DNA of 64,000 bases from Myotis daubentonii (lineage: Eukaryota > Chordata > Mammalia > Chiroptera > Vespertilionidae): the NCBI RefSeq assembly GCF_963259705.1, contig NC_081847.1:72499754-72563753 (forward strand), given 5' to 3'. The position numbers and the translations under genes are program-made. Positions 11,180 through 21,187 of this stretch are shown here, piece after piece; positions within the stretch are counted from its first letter, which is position 1, and each line of letters opens with the position of its first letter. The notes beneath the pieces are model-generated. The model worked only from the letters and a program-made list of their open reading frames with translations, made no database searches and was not told where the DNA came from.

Positions 11180-11440
11180 CCTGTAATCTTACCACCCAGG
11201 TTGTGACCATCAGCATCTCTTGTCCCAACTATGGCAATGCCCTAACGGTCTCCTTTATTCATGGCCGGTCCACACCCACCACACTCCATGCATCATGGAG
11301 TGACCGGAAGGGTGTTTTTAAAAGGACAATTTGCTCATATCACCGTCCTTCCTGAAACCCATCAAAGGAAATGATGGCAGTATCAGCAAGCCAGTATCTC
11401 AAAGCCTCCACTTTGCCCTCCAACACCTCCGCTCCCCACA
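11180..11440 (+). mobile_element. L2 LINE fragment
   Basis: L2-like order: 'aactatggcaatgccctaac', 'ggtctcctttattcatgg', 'atatcaccgtccttcctgaa', 'acccatcaaaggaaatgatg'. Confidence 0.55.
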
Positions 11441-11454
11441 CACATCATTTATTT

Positions 11455-11650
11455 GCAGCTTTATTGAAAACACACCATCAACAACTTGACCAACCCAGGT
11501 GAACCTGGACAGCACCCAAGAGCTTCTGTCCCTTCTTTGTGACCACAGTAGGGTAGAGATCTAAGGTCTATGCAAGTGAATTGAGTTCTTGCTCACAGGG
11601 CACCTTCTGGACATTGAATGTGGGTTCCCCTTTGGTTCCAAAGGTTGAAG
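11455..11650 (-). pseudogene. Possible cDNA-like 3' end (unidentified)
   Basis: On the minus strand an open stretch ends in TAG near 11571 (preceding residues ...VPCEQELNSLA), then a 3'UTR-like segment with AATAAA (complement at 11461-11466). No poly(A) tract or target duplication follows, and I cannot name a parent gene. It could equally be chance or a terminal exon. Confidence 0.2.
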
Positions 11651-11679
11651 GGACCAGAAAACTGGCTCAGTGATGATGC

Positions 11680-12330
11680 GTTAGTTTCCTAGGGCAGCCA
11701 TGACAAATTGCCACAAGCTGTGTGTCTTAAAACAAGAGAGATGTATTCCCTCACAGCTCTAGAGTCTAGAAGTCCAAAGTCAAGAGGATGGCATGGTTGG
11801 TTCCTCGTGGAGGCTCTGAGGGAGAATCTGTTACATGAATCTCTCCTAGTGTTTGTGGCGCCAGTGATCCCTGCAGTCTTTGGCTTGTATCTGCATCACT
11901 CTGATCTGTTTCAGTTTTCACATGGTTCTTCTCCCTAAGTGTCTGTGTCTCTTCTCTTTTTTTAACTATATTTTTATTGATTTCAGAGAGGAAGGGATAG
12001 GGAGAGAGAGATAGAAACGTCAGTGATGAGTGGGAATTATTGATCAGCTGCCTCCTGCACTGATCGAGCCCACAACCCTGGCATGTGCCCTGACCAGGAG
12101 TCAATCTGTGACCTCCTGGTTCATAGGTCGACGTTCAACCACTGAGCCATGCAGATTGGGCTCTCTTCTCCTTTTATAAGGACACCAGTTATATTGGATT
12201 AGGACCCACCTTAATGACTTCATTGTAACTTGATTGCATGTGCAAAGATCTTATATCCAAATAAGGTCATATTCACAGATACAGGAGTTTGAGATTTCCA
12301 TGTATCTTTGTCAACCCACAGTGAACCACT
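11680..12330 (-). mobile_element. MLT1-type MaLR LTR, split by a Ves SINE
   Basis: Antisense MaLR LTR: 'gttagtttcctagggcagcc', 'cctcacagctctagagtcta', 'ttggcttgtatctgcatcac'; after the SINE, 'ttataaggacaccag', 'aggacccaccttaatgac', 'atatccaaataaggtc'. No internal retroviral genes are present, so this is a solo LTR. The SINE at 11961-12161 interrupts it. Confidence 0.8.
11948..12174 (-). mobile_element. Ves SINE inserted in the MLT1 LTR
   Basis: The body spans 11961-12161 in reverse: 'attgatttcagagaggaagg', 'gatcagctgcctcctgcac', 'tcataggtcgacgttcaacc', 'actgagccatgcag'. Flanks 'tctcttctctttt' (11948-11960) and 'tctcttctccttt' (12162-12174) are a 13-bp target duplication with one mismatch. 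It is younger than the LTR. Confidence 0.93.
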
Positions 12331-13184
12331 AACCCAATCAGATGTCCCAGGCTTACTCTGAGGCCTGCCCCACCAGACAAGGTGTTACTCAGGACAACTG
12401 CCTTTCCCTGGGACCTCCCTTCCTCCCCACACGTCACTGCTTCCCCATCAGTTTTGAGCCCCACCCATTGGCAACATGGTTGTGATGATATTTTACACAG
12501 ATTTGGGTGACCAGTTACCTTTTAACAACCACACACTTTTCGTGTCTGCAGGTGGCAGGGAGCAACCAGCCTCTAGCTCCACCCTGAGCAAGCAGCCACA
12601 TGCCTCATCTTAGATCCCACCCACCTCTTCGCATCCCTCTGCTCCGTTGGTCCTCAGCTGACCCTCCACTTCCAGAAGAGGAACATGAGTGGGAGGTGGC
12701 TGGATCTGTGGCTGGGGGATAGAGAGATGGAGGAGAGAGGCAAGGGGGAGAGGGAGCTGAGCCTCTATTCCAGGATCCACAGTGTTAACACCCAAACCAC
12801 ATGCCAGGTTCCAAAATGGGGTGAGGCTAAGTTCTGTGAGGAGGAGAGGGTCTAATGCAGAGATGCTAAAGTAGGAGAAACTATATTTTTTCCACCAAAA
12901 CTTCTGGCCTTTCCTGCTCTCCTTGTAGGAGAGTGAGCACTTCCCTCATCCACACATGGCTGAGTTTTTCAGACACATATGTGCTGGGCATGGGCTTGAT
13001 TCCAGCCCTGGCCAGCTGGGCTTGACCTCTGGCTTTGTCACGCATTGGATAGTGGTAGTGCTGGGACATAGGAAGGAGTGGACACATGCACAGCAGGTGC
13101 ACACAGAGTCACACACACATGCAATCATAGTGATGACCAGCCTCATGGAGCCATCATGGCCTCTCCCTATAGGCAGTGCTCCTG
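12331..13184. other. Unassigned sequence
   Basis: No gene or repeat is recognised. Overlapping open frames on both strands (for example 12956-13330 plus, 12881-13146 minus) have no recognisable domain. Confidence 0.4.
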
Positions 13185-13345
13185 GGAGGTCAATTCACTC
13201 ATCACTTGCTCGTTCACCTATTCATTGTTCATTGAACACTTACTATGTCCTGGGGACTGTTCTAGAGAGTTGGGATATATCAGTGGACCAAAGAGACACA
13301 CTGATTCTCCTCCTGGAGTGGATGTTTTAATAGGAGGCAGCCCTT
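13185..13345 (-). mobile_element. L2 LINE 3' end fragment
   Basis: Antisense L2 terminus: 'ttcattgttcattgaacact', 'tactatgtcctggggactgt', 'gatatatcagtggacc', 'ctcctggagtggatg'. Confidence 0.75.
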
Positions 13346-13925
13346 TAGGAAGGCTTGGTGAGCCTTGGTCAAAGGCAAGAGGAGGCAGGTGAGGGTTTTC
13401 ATGGCCTCGGCCTCGGCCTCTGCCTACCCCAGGACCACAAGGAGGTGTCCTCCAGCCAGGACAGCCTCTCCTATGGACAGGACTGGGGTAGTGTTGTGGC
13501 AGGGACTTCCATGATGTGGCTGGAGGCTCCTAGCTCCATCTGAGCCTCAGGGTCGTTCTTTTTATATGGAACACTCCTGATAATCTAGGAGCACCTCTTC
13601 CCTGTCCAGGCCGTTTACATCTGCATCTGCTCTGATCTGATTTGGACAGTGATGCTGAGGGCAAGCTGATGGCTGCATTCCTCTTATCTTTCATTTCCTG
13701 GCTACAAACCACACTAATGATCACCGCCCCCCGCCTCCCCCCCCCCACACACACACACATACTCCCTGTGTATATGTGAACCATTTCCACATTATTTCTG
13801 AAACACTGTTTGTTAACCTGTGGTCATCACTATGGAGGCAGAGGCCTGAAGGAAGCAAGGGTTAGTGCAGGGGTCCTAACCTTGGGTCTAATCCATATTC
13901 TTGTACTTCTCAGTTGTCACTTTTA
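13346..13925. other. Unassigned sequence with a short C/CA-rich tract
   Basis: A C run and (CA)n lie at about 13737-13760. Nothing else is recognised. Confidence 0.45.
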
Positions 13926-14138
13926 CCATGGTCGGCAGACTGCGGCTCGCGAGCCACATGCGGCTCTTTGGCCCCTTGAATGTGGCTCTTCCACAAAATA
14001 CCACGTGCGGGCACGCATACAGTGTGATTGAAACTTCGTGGCCCATGCGCAGAAGTCGGTTTTCGGCCTGGGCGAGTCTGTTTTGAAGAAGTACTGTTGG
14101 TATTTGGCTCTGTTGACTAATGAGTTTGCCGACCACTG
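13926..14138 (-). mobile_element. Bat nhAT-type MITE
   Basis: The ends are inverted: 'tggtcggcagac' on the left, and on the right 'gtttgccgaccactg', whose complement is 'cagtggtcggcaaac'. Inside are 'ggctcgcgagccacatgcgg', 'tctttggccccttgaatgtg' and 'ggctctgttgactaatgag', wording I associate with non-autonomous hAT elements in vespertilionid bats. There is no transposase, so it relied on one supplied elsewhere. The expected 8-bp target duplication is not clear. Confidence 0.85.
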
Positions 14139-14139
14139 C

Positions 14140-14390
14140 TTTAGAACAACACCTTCCAATGAAATCAGATAAAAATGTGAGTCATGGGTGTAATGTAAAA
14201 TTTTATAGGAGCCACATTTTTTAAAACCATAAAGAAACAGTAAATATACTCAATCCAGGATATCCAAAATAGTATCATTTGAACATGTAATCAATAGAAA
14301 AATATCCAGATAGTTTACTTTGTTTTCATGCTCAGACATTGGAACACGGGTGCTTTTCCACTGAAAGCGCATTTCAGTCTGTTCTACCTG
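14140..14390 (+). mobile_element. Ancient hAT-like DNA transposon fragment
   Basis: Order 'ccaatgaaatcagataaaaa', 'ggagccacattttttaaaac', 'ccaaaatagtatcatttgaa', 'catgtaatcaatagaaaaat' fits an old mammalian hAT element whose consensus starts cagtgctgtccaatag. The family name is uncertain. The younger nhAT directly adjoins its left end. Confidence 0.55.
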
Positions 14391-14744
14391 CATTTCATCG
14401 CTCAGCAGCCAGAGCTCAGTTTCCTCGTTTGCACGGTGGGATGTGAGTGCTGTTGAGTCTCGCCACGAGGGCAGCATGAGCACATGTGAGAGCTCCTGGA
14501 GCAGGGATCAGTGACTGCCACGTTGGCTCCCTTTCGTGCTAGTCACCCATTTTGAGTGTCTTGGGCAGGACTTAATGTTTGCCTCAAAAGATAAATGAGT
14601 TTTGAAAACATAATAGATATTAGCTTATTCATTATTTTGTTCTATTTTGTTATTTTTCTCCAGCTGTGATTTTCTTTTTTATCCCTAACATGTCTAGGAA
14701 GATTACTCTCTGTGCTGAGTGAAAGGGCATCCCTTCCCTGCCCC
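14391..14744. other. Unassigned sequence
   Basis: Nothing is recognised; an AT-rich patch lies at 14600-14690. Confidence 0.4.
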
Positions 14745-15150
14745 AACCCCCAAAAAGATCTGTTCCAGTCCCAACCTCCAGTATCGATGAATGCGACCTT
14801 ATTTGGAAATAAGGCCTTTGCAGATGCCATTATGTTTAGATGAGGTCATACTGGACTAAGATGGGCCTAGTCCAATGACTTGTCCTTATAAGAGAGACCT
14901 TTGGACACAGAGACAGGCACAGGGAGAAGACCATGTGACAGCGGAGGCAGAGATTGGAGTGGTGTCTCCAAGGATGTGGCCAAGGTGTCTGCCTACAAGG
15001 ATGGCGACCACCAAAGGATGCCCCATAGAGCTCTCAGAGAAAGCATGGCCCTGCCCAAATCCAGAATTGTCCAAAAATTAATATCTGTCATGGAAGTAAC
15101 CCAGTTGGTGGTAATTTGTTGCAATAGCCCACGGAAATAATACACTCTCA
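14745..15150 (+). mobile_element. MLT1-type MaLR LTR
   Basis: Sense order: 'gaccttatttggaaataagg', 'cctttgcagatgccattatg', 'agatgaggtcatactggact', 'cttataagagagacctttgg', then 'cccagttggtggtaatttgt' near the end. A solo LTR without genes. Confidence 0.85.
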
Positions 15151-15204
15151 ATGAACTGTTTCCACTTCTCCTTCCCATTCATTTCTCAGCCCATTGCCCT
15201 TGGA

Positions 15205-15365
15205 TTTTTTTCAATATATATATTTATCTTTATTGTTGAAAGTATTACAGATGTTCCCCTTTTTGTCCCATTGAGCCCCATCCACTTCACACCCGCCTCT
15301 CCCAGGCCTTCACCACACTATTGTCTGTGTCCATGGGCTATGCATGTATGCATATAAGCACTTGG
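15205..15365 (-). mobile_element. Bat L1 3' UTR fragment
   Basis: Antisense 3' UTR signature: 'ttattgttgaaagtattaca', 'ggccttcaccacactattgt', 'gctatgcatgtatgcatata'. Confidence 0.85.
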
Positions 15366-15639
15366 ACTTTTGCCTCCATGACTCATTAATGCTGTGCTGC
15401 TGGAGTCCAGCCTGACCTCAACATTCCCAGATGCAATCTCCTGAAAGCCTGCTGCCCTCAGGAGCTCTGCCTCTGGCCTAGATAGATATTGGAGATTCCC
15501 AACCAGGGAAGCTGGTCAGTTTCTAAGATTCTGAGCTCCAGGTGGCCTCCTAGGACAGGGCATATCCACAACTCAGTGTCCTCATCTGAGGGAGCCAGAG
15601 GTCTCTTCTGGAAGCCCACAGGGGAACTGGCCTTACCAG

Positions 15640-15960
15640 GGAAGTCCCCGAAGACGTCAGGGATGAGTGAGCAGTCAAGCTGAGCCCTGAAGAATGACCA
15701 GGTGGTGTGTTTGTTCAAAAACCGGGAGAAAGGAGAAAGGGACAGTCCTATTTTGTGTTTTCAAGGAAGAAAACAGCAGGGGGTGTACAGGCAATGAGGA
15801 GTCTTCACAAGGTGCAGCACAGGTTTTGGGGGGTGGGGGTTGCTAGACACAAGGAGGTAGATCTGGAAAGATCCAGTGATTGGTATTATTTATGAGGAAT
15901 TTGCCAGAAGAGCTTGAACTTTATTCAAAAACACAAGACTCCATACTTTCATAAGAAGTC
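15640..15960 (-). mobile_element. Probable L2 LINE fragment
   Basis: Antisense L2-like wording: 'gagccctgaagaatgacc', 'gcaatgaggagtcttcacaa', 'gaggaatttgccagaagagc'. Moderately diverged. Confidence 0.5.
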
Positions 15961-16084
15961 CTCAGTTCCCCCTCAGGACAAAGGTTGGTGGGGCTTCTAG
16001 ACAGGGCCCTTCGCATGGTGATCATTTGCCACCCTTTCTCCTTCTGTGGGTTTTACGGCACCCTGGGGTAAACAGTAGGCTTCC

Positions 16085-16390
16085 GTGACCTTTCTGTTTT
16101 CTGTTTTACTGAAGCACTAAATCAAACTGTGTAAGTCCTTGCCCACATCTAGGAAGAATTTTTTTCATAGTTATTACATTGCAGATATGATCTGATAGCC
16201 TACTTTCTTCCACTTACTGTTATGTCAGAAACCTTTTTCCCCCTTGTTGCCAGTCTTTATCATTATCTTACTCAGTGACTATGTAATATTTCAGCATGGT
16301 GATGGATCCTAATTTACTTACCCATTCCCCTGTTATTGGACACTATTCCTCTAATACAGATAACACTATTATCTCTATAGCCGGTGCATC
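16085..16390 (-). mobile_element. Ancient L1 (L1M-type) fragment
   Basis: Antisense L1-like order: 'tcttccacttactgttatg', 'cttactcagtgactatgtaa', 'tttacttacccattcccctg', 'tattggacactattcc'. Confidence 0.6.
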
Positions 16391-16596
16391 AAAAGCTGAC
16401 AAAGCAGATACAGCCAGACTCAGCCATGAATTATGCATAGGGTCAGGTTACAAGCAATTTCTTCTGTTTAACTTCAGGGAAGCAAATAGAAGGCTGGTGA
16501 GTCCTGGAGGGTGTGGAAGAGCTGAAGGACGCGGTGAACGAAAGACGATTTTTCAAAGATAAATAGGGGGATTTGACGAGGGTGGGCAGCATATGG

Positions 16597-17045
16597 GTTT
16601 CCTGTGCCTTCTGTAACAAATTATCCCAAATGTGGCTGTTTAAAAGCAGTAGGGATTTATTCTCTCACAGTTCTGGAGCCCAGAAGTCCAAAGTGAAGGC
16701 ATGGACAGTGCTAGTTTCTTTCTAGAGGCTCTGGGGGGAGAGTCTTCTACCCGCCTCACTCCCAGCGTCTGGTGGCTGCCCATATCCTTGGCATTCCCTG
16801 GCTTGTAGCTGCGGAACTCCGACCTATGCCTCATTCTCTCATGGCCCTCTTCTGTGTGTGTCTTCTACTGCCCTCTTCTTTATAAGGACTCTTGTCATTG
16901 GATGTAGGGCCCACTCTAATCTAGGATGACCTTATCTTGAAATCCTTAACCTTACGTCCACAAAAGACTCTATTTCCGGATAAGGCCACACACAGTCCAT
17001 CTTCCTGGTGAACATATCTTTTAGGGGTGACCATTCAACCCACTA
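16597..17045 (-). mobile_element. MLT1-type MaLR LTR
   Basis: Antisense order: 'tttattctctcacagttctg', 'gagcccagaagtccaaagtg', 'tggcttgtagctgcggaac', 'ttataaggactcttgtcatt', 'ccattcaacccactata'. No internal genes. Confidence 0.85.
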
Positions 17046-17392
17046 TAGGAAGAGAAGGATTTAAATTCATGAGCACAATTATTCATTGCTGGCTCATGTT
17101 GCATATGTGTTAGCTTATCATCTCTTGTCTGACTCAACATATATTAGGGATATTGTTTTCCTATCAGTGTACTTTAGAGAGAACTCCTGAGTTCATTTTT
17201 ATCAACTACCAAGTGCTGTATAGCATGCAGTTCACTATAAGGACACTTATCACCTTTTTCTTAATCATGTGAGTGAATAAAGTTTCATCATTATAAACGA
17301 TGTTGAAGATGAACATCCCATGCAAATATCACTACCATTGGTGCAGTTTACCCCAAGATATCTAATTAGTTTCCTCAATACCATTAACCAAA
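17046..17392. other. Unassigned AT-rich sequence
   Basis: Possibly very old L1 sequence, but no diagnostic phrase is clear. Confidence 0.35.
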
Positions 17393-17412
17393 TATATATA
17401 TATGTATATATG

Positions 17413-17448
<36 letters not shown>

Positions 17449-17551
17449 CACACATATATATATATATAAAATTATACATACATATAGATGGCAAATACAT
17501 ACATATACATATACACATGGTATGTATATGCCATCTATATATATGTATAAT
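17393..17551. repeat. (TA)n/(CA)n tract with a 22-bp inverted repeat
   Basis: TA and CA runs (17393-17470) are followed by inverted arms: 'attatacatacatatagatg' plus GC (17471-17492) pairs with 17530-17551 with one mismatch. The intervening 37 bases also contain the complementary pair atacatac/gtatgtat. An alternating purine-pyrimidine, cruciform-capable site. Confidence 0.95.
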
Positions 17552-17639
17552 TATTTTAAGTTTGTAGGATTGTCTGTTCTGTTCTACACTGCCACTATCT
17601 GGTTTTAATGTTGTACCTTTACAACACATTACTGATATC

Positions 17640-18340
17640 TGAGAGACCCATTTTCATTCTCTTTTTAGAAAACTCACTGGATACTTTCACTTATGTATTT
17701 TCCCAGGTAAGTAGTAGAGAATTTTGTTAAGTTGCAATATAAACCCTATTGGTTTTATATTGTACCTGCTTGGAATTTATGTATTAATTTAGGAAGAATT
17801 GATACCCTTATGATATTGAATTTCTCATCTAACACCTAGTTATGGCTTCATAAAATCTTTTATATTTCCAAATAGAATTTCATAGCTTTATTCATGTGGG
17901 TACTTCATATTTCTGGTTAAGCTTGTTTCTAGATTTTTCTTTCTTGAAAACTTTTATGTATAGGATTTTTCTAGCATTACATTTTCAAACTGATCATTCC
18001 TGCCCTAACATTTTCAGTTTGTGTACATTGTAAAGCAATTAGCATTTTTGCATTAATTTTGTAACCAGCCACCTTAGTACATTTTTCTTTTCTCTGATAT
18101 GTTTTTTAGTTGATTCACCAACGTTGACTTGTGAATAATAATTATTTTTACCTCCATTTTAATGACAGGCCTACCTTTTATTTCAACCTGTTGATTAATT
18201 GCCGTAGCAATTATGTCTGGAATAGAGGACATCCTAGCCTTATTCTGAATCTAATGGAAACGCTTAAATTATTTCAACATTAAACATGAAGCAGGATTTG
18301 GATTTGAGGTACCTTTCTTTTTTGTCATTTTAAAATATAT
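17640..18340 (-). mobile_element. Ancient L1 ORF2 fragment
   Basis: Antisense ORF2 order: 'ggaagaattgatacccttat', 'gatattgaatttctcatct', 'tttctagatttttctttctt', 'tttgtaaccagccaccttag', 'ggacatcctagccttattct'. No open frame survives. Confidence 0.75.
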
Positions 18341-18568
18341 AACAATTTGGAGCCTGGCTGGTGTGGTTCAGTGGCTGAGCGTCAGTCACTCCATGAACCA
18401 AAGGTCACCAATTCAATTCCGGGTCAGGGCATGCCCAGGTTTCAGGCTCAATCCCGAGTAGAGGGTGTGCAGGAGACAGCAGATCCATGTTGCTCCCTCA
18501 CATCGATATTTCTCTCCCTCTCCCTTCCTCTCGCTCCAAAATCAATAATATAGATATAACAGATTTAT
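18338..18568 (+). mobile_element. Ves SINE
   Basis: The body (about 18350-18552) reads 'gcctggctggtgtggttcag', B-box-like 'aattcaattccggg', and tail 'aaaatcaataata'. Flanks 'atataacaattt' and 'atataacagattt' look like an imperfect target duplication. The CTCF-like core of the family is broken here (agtagagggt). Confidence 0.9.
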
Positions 18569-18639
18569 TTCCATCTCACCAAGCCTTTTATCAGGAATGG
18601 ATGCTTCATTCCTTTAAAAGCCTTGTAGGCAGCTATTGA

Positions 18640-18800
18640 CATTCATGCAGTAAGTATTTATTGAGCAGGACTAGGCACTGCTGGAGGCAGCAAAGTCTTT
18701 ACTCTCATGGAGAGCGATGGTGCTGGGCAGGAGGGGAGGCAGCATTTCGAAGAATAGAGCCCTAGAGAGCTACTCGGAGGCAGGGGCCCTTGAAGGAGAT
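18640..18800 (-). mobile_element. L2 LINE 3' end fragment
   Basis: Antisense L2 terminus: 'agtaagtatttattgagcag', 'gactaggcactgctgg', 'actctcatggagagcgatgg'. Confidence 0.65.
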
Positions 18801-18889
18801 CTGGATTCAGGCTGTGGTGAGCTGTGTGAGAGAGACCTGGACAAAGGTATCAAACTGTGGTTTCAGAAATGATCAGACGATCTTCCCTT

Positions 18890-19420
18890 TGACCTCTTAA
18901 TGTTATAATGAATGAAGGCACATTTCCTAATATGGAATCATCTAGAACAGCCCAAATCAATCTCATTTCATCACATGGTAAAAGTTATTTCTGTGGGCTG
19001 CTAAATTGACAATATTGAATTTAGGATTTTTGAATCCATATTCCTAAGTTTGGCCAGGAGGTTTTTCAAGCCTATCTTTGTAAAGTTGTGCTTTGTCTGT
19101 TAGATGGTTCAAAGACAGGAATTCCTAAGTTGTCTTTCTTTCATCTATGGCCTAGTACCATTCCATTGCCATAGGAATAATCTATTTCTTACAGAAGTGA
19201 AAATATTATCTCATAAAACCAGGTGTCCTGGTGCTTTGGGGAAGGAAGAGGAGAGGAACACAGGACATTTGAACATTCTTATGTGGTTTCGTTGGTGGTT
19301 ATGGATTTATTTAGAGTTTCCTTTATTTTCAGTCAAATTTGTTAATTTCTGATTACTTGGAAATTCATCTAGGCTTTCAAGTAGAATAGTGCTAGGGTTA
19401 AGAAAAACATATGCCATATC
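18890..19420 (-). mobile_element. Ancient L1 ORF2 fragment
   Basis: Diverged antisense ORF2 sequence ('gaatttaggatttttgaatc', 'aaattcatctaggctttcaa'). Frames are destroyed. Confidence 0.5.
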
Positions 19421-19484
19421 ATTTTAATTTCATCATCGTCCATGATTATTATATTATAAATAATATTGTGTGTATTAATTTAAA

Positions 19485-20719
19485 GTTTAAAAAAACATTA
19501 CTTACATATACTAAAAGTTACCCTTTTTTAGCAGGACAGTTTAGTGAATTTTGACCAGTGAGTATAGATGTAGAACCACCACTGCTATTGATATGTAGAA
19601 CATACCCCTAACCCCAAGCACATTCCCAAGTTCCATGTTCCCTCTCTCCAGGCCCCGGAGACCACTGTCTGATTTTTGTCCCTATAGTTATGTTACTTCC
19701 AGGATATCACATAGAATCACACAGGTTTTTGAGTCTGATTCCTTTCATTAAACATAGTGCTTTCAAGGTTTATCTCTATTATTGTATGTATCAGTAGTTT
19801 GGTTTTTTACTGTTTCCAGTTTTATTAAGTTATAATTATATAATACTATGTTAGTTTACAGTGTCCCACATAATGATTTGATATATGTATATATTGTACA
19901 ATGATTCCACAGTAAGTTTAGTTCACATCAATCGCATTTGTTTCCTATTTGCTGAGTGGTATTTCATTGTATGAATATATCACCATTTATCCATCCACGG
20001 ATGGCAATTTAGGTTGTTTCCAATGTTGTCTACTATGAATAAAACCGCTATGAATACTTATGTCCAAGTCTTTCAGAAGACATATATTTTTATTTCTCTT
20101 GGGTAAAGATCTAGGATTGGGTGGGATGGGTCACATGTAAAAGTATATGTATAACTTTAGAAGACACCACCAGTATGTTTTCCAAAGTGACTCTACCATT
20201 TTACATACCCAGCAATGGTATGTAGGTGTCTCACTTGTTAGGACTTTGCATGATTACCCCCCACCCCCACTCCTTTGGCCATACAAGTAGGTGAGTGAGT
20301 GAGGGCTAAGAGCTCATCATAGTTTTAATTTGGATTTTCCTGACTAATGGTGTTAAACATTTTTCATGTTATTGCTTTCTAGATATCTGCTTTGGTCAAG
20401 TGTTTGTTCAACTCTCTTGCCTATTTAAAAAATTGGATCACCTTCATATTATTGAATTTCAAGAAGTCTTTATAGTATATTCTAAACACAGTCCTCTACC
20501 AACTATGTGTTTTACACACATTCTGTACCTGTCCGCAGCATCTCTCTTTATTTCCTTGACAGTGTCCTTTGAAGAGTAGAGGGTTTTAATTTTAACAAAC
20601 TCGAAGAAACTGAATATATGTTGCTTTGTGCTTTTTATGTCATATCTAAAAACTGTTCACCTAAACCCAAGGTCACAACATATTTCTTCTGTGTTTGGTT
20701 TTGGGTTAATTATTATATA
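19485..20719 (-). mobile_element. Ancient L1 (L1M-type), 3' UTR to ORF2, left part
   Basis: Antisense order typical of old L1s: 'tttagtgaattttgaccagt', 'gtatttcattgtatgaatat', 'ggtttatctctattattg', 'gtgactctaccattttacat', 'ttttaatttggattttcctg', 'cttgcctatttaaaaaattg'. Two Helitrons cut it at 20719; it resumes at 21886. Confidence 0.8.
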
Positions 20720-21187
20720 CTAGAGGCCCGGTGCACAAAAATATGTGCACTCGGGTGGGGGGGGGGGTTCCCTCAGCCCGGCCTGTGCCCTCTCGCAGTC
20801 TGGGACCCCTCGGGGGATGACCACCTGCTGGTTTAGGCCTGCTCCACGGGGAATTGGGCCTAAGCTGGCAGTCAGACATGCCTCTGGCAGCCCGGCAGCC
20901 CTCGGGGGATGTCCACTTGCCAGCGGGGAACAGACCTAAGCTGCAGCTAGACATCCTTAGCACTGCTGAGGAGGCAGGAGAGGCTCCCACCACCACCGCT
21001 GTACTGGCAGCCATCAGCCTGGCTTGTGGCTGTGCAGAGCTCCCCCATGTGGGAGAGCACTGACCACCAGAGGGCAGCTCCTGCATTGAGCATCTGCCCC
21101 CTGGTGGACAGTGTGTGTCATAGTGACCAGTCATTCAGTTAGAGTCAGTTTGGGTCAGTTTGGATATTACCCTTTTACAATATAGGA
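20720..21187 (-). mobile_element. Helibat-type Helitron, complete (468 bp)
   Basis: In element sense it runs from TCCTATATTGTAAAAGGG (complement ending 21187) to a hairpin and CCTCTAG (complement starting 20720). The flanks are A (20719) and T (21188). A G run sits inside the 3' end near 20757. It holds two intact CTCF-core-like motifs facing each other, CCACCAGAGGGC at 21064-21075 (+) and CCACCAGGGGGC at 21096-21107 (-). No protein coding. It abuts the next Helitron without spacer. Confidence 0.93.
21064..21107. promoter_or_regulatory. Convergent pair of CTCF-core-like motifs in a Helitron
   Basis: Both twelve-base words fit the published CTCF core CCASYAGRKGGC with no mismatch: one on the plus strand (21064-21075), one on the minus strand (21096-21107). 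The arrangement is part of the Helitron and recurs at 37882-37925. Motif presence is seen; binding is inferred only. Confidence 0.5.

Noticed and set aside
20706..21134. 142-codon minus-strand frame
   Set aside because: Falls inside the Helitron at 20720-21187.
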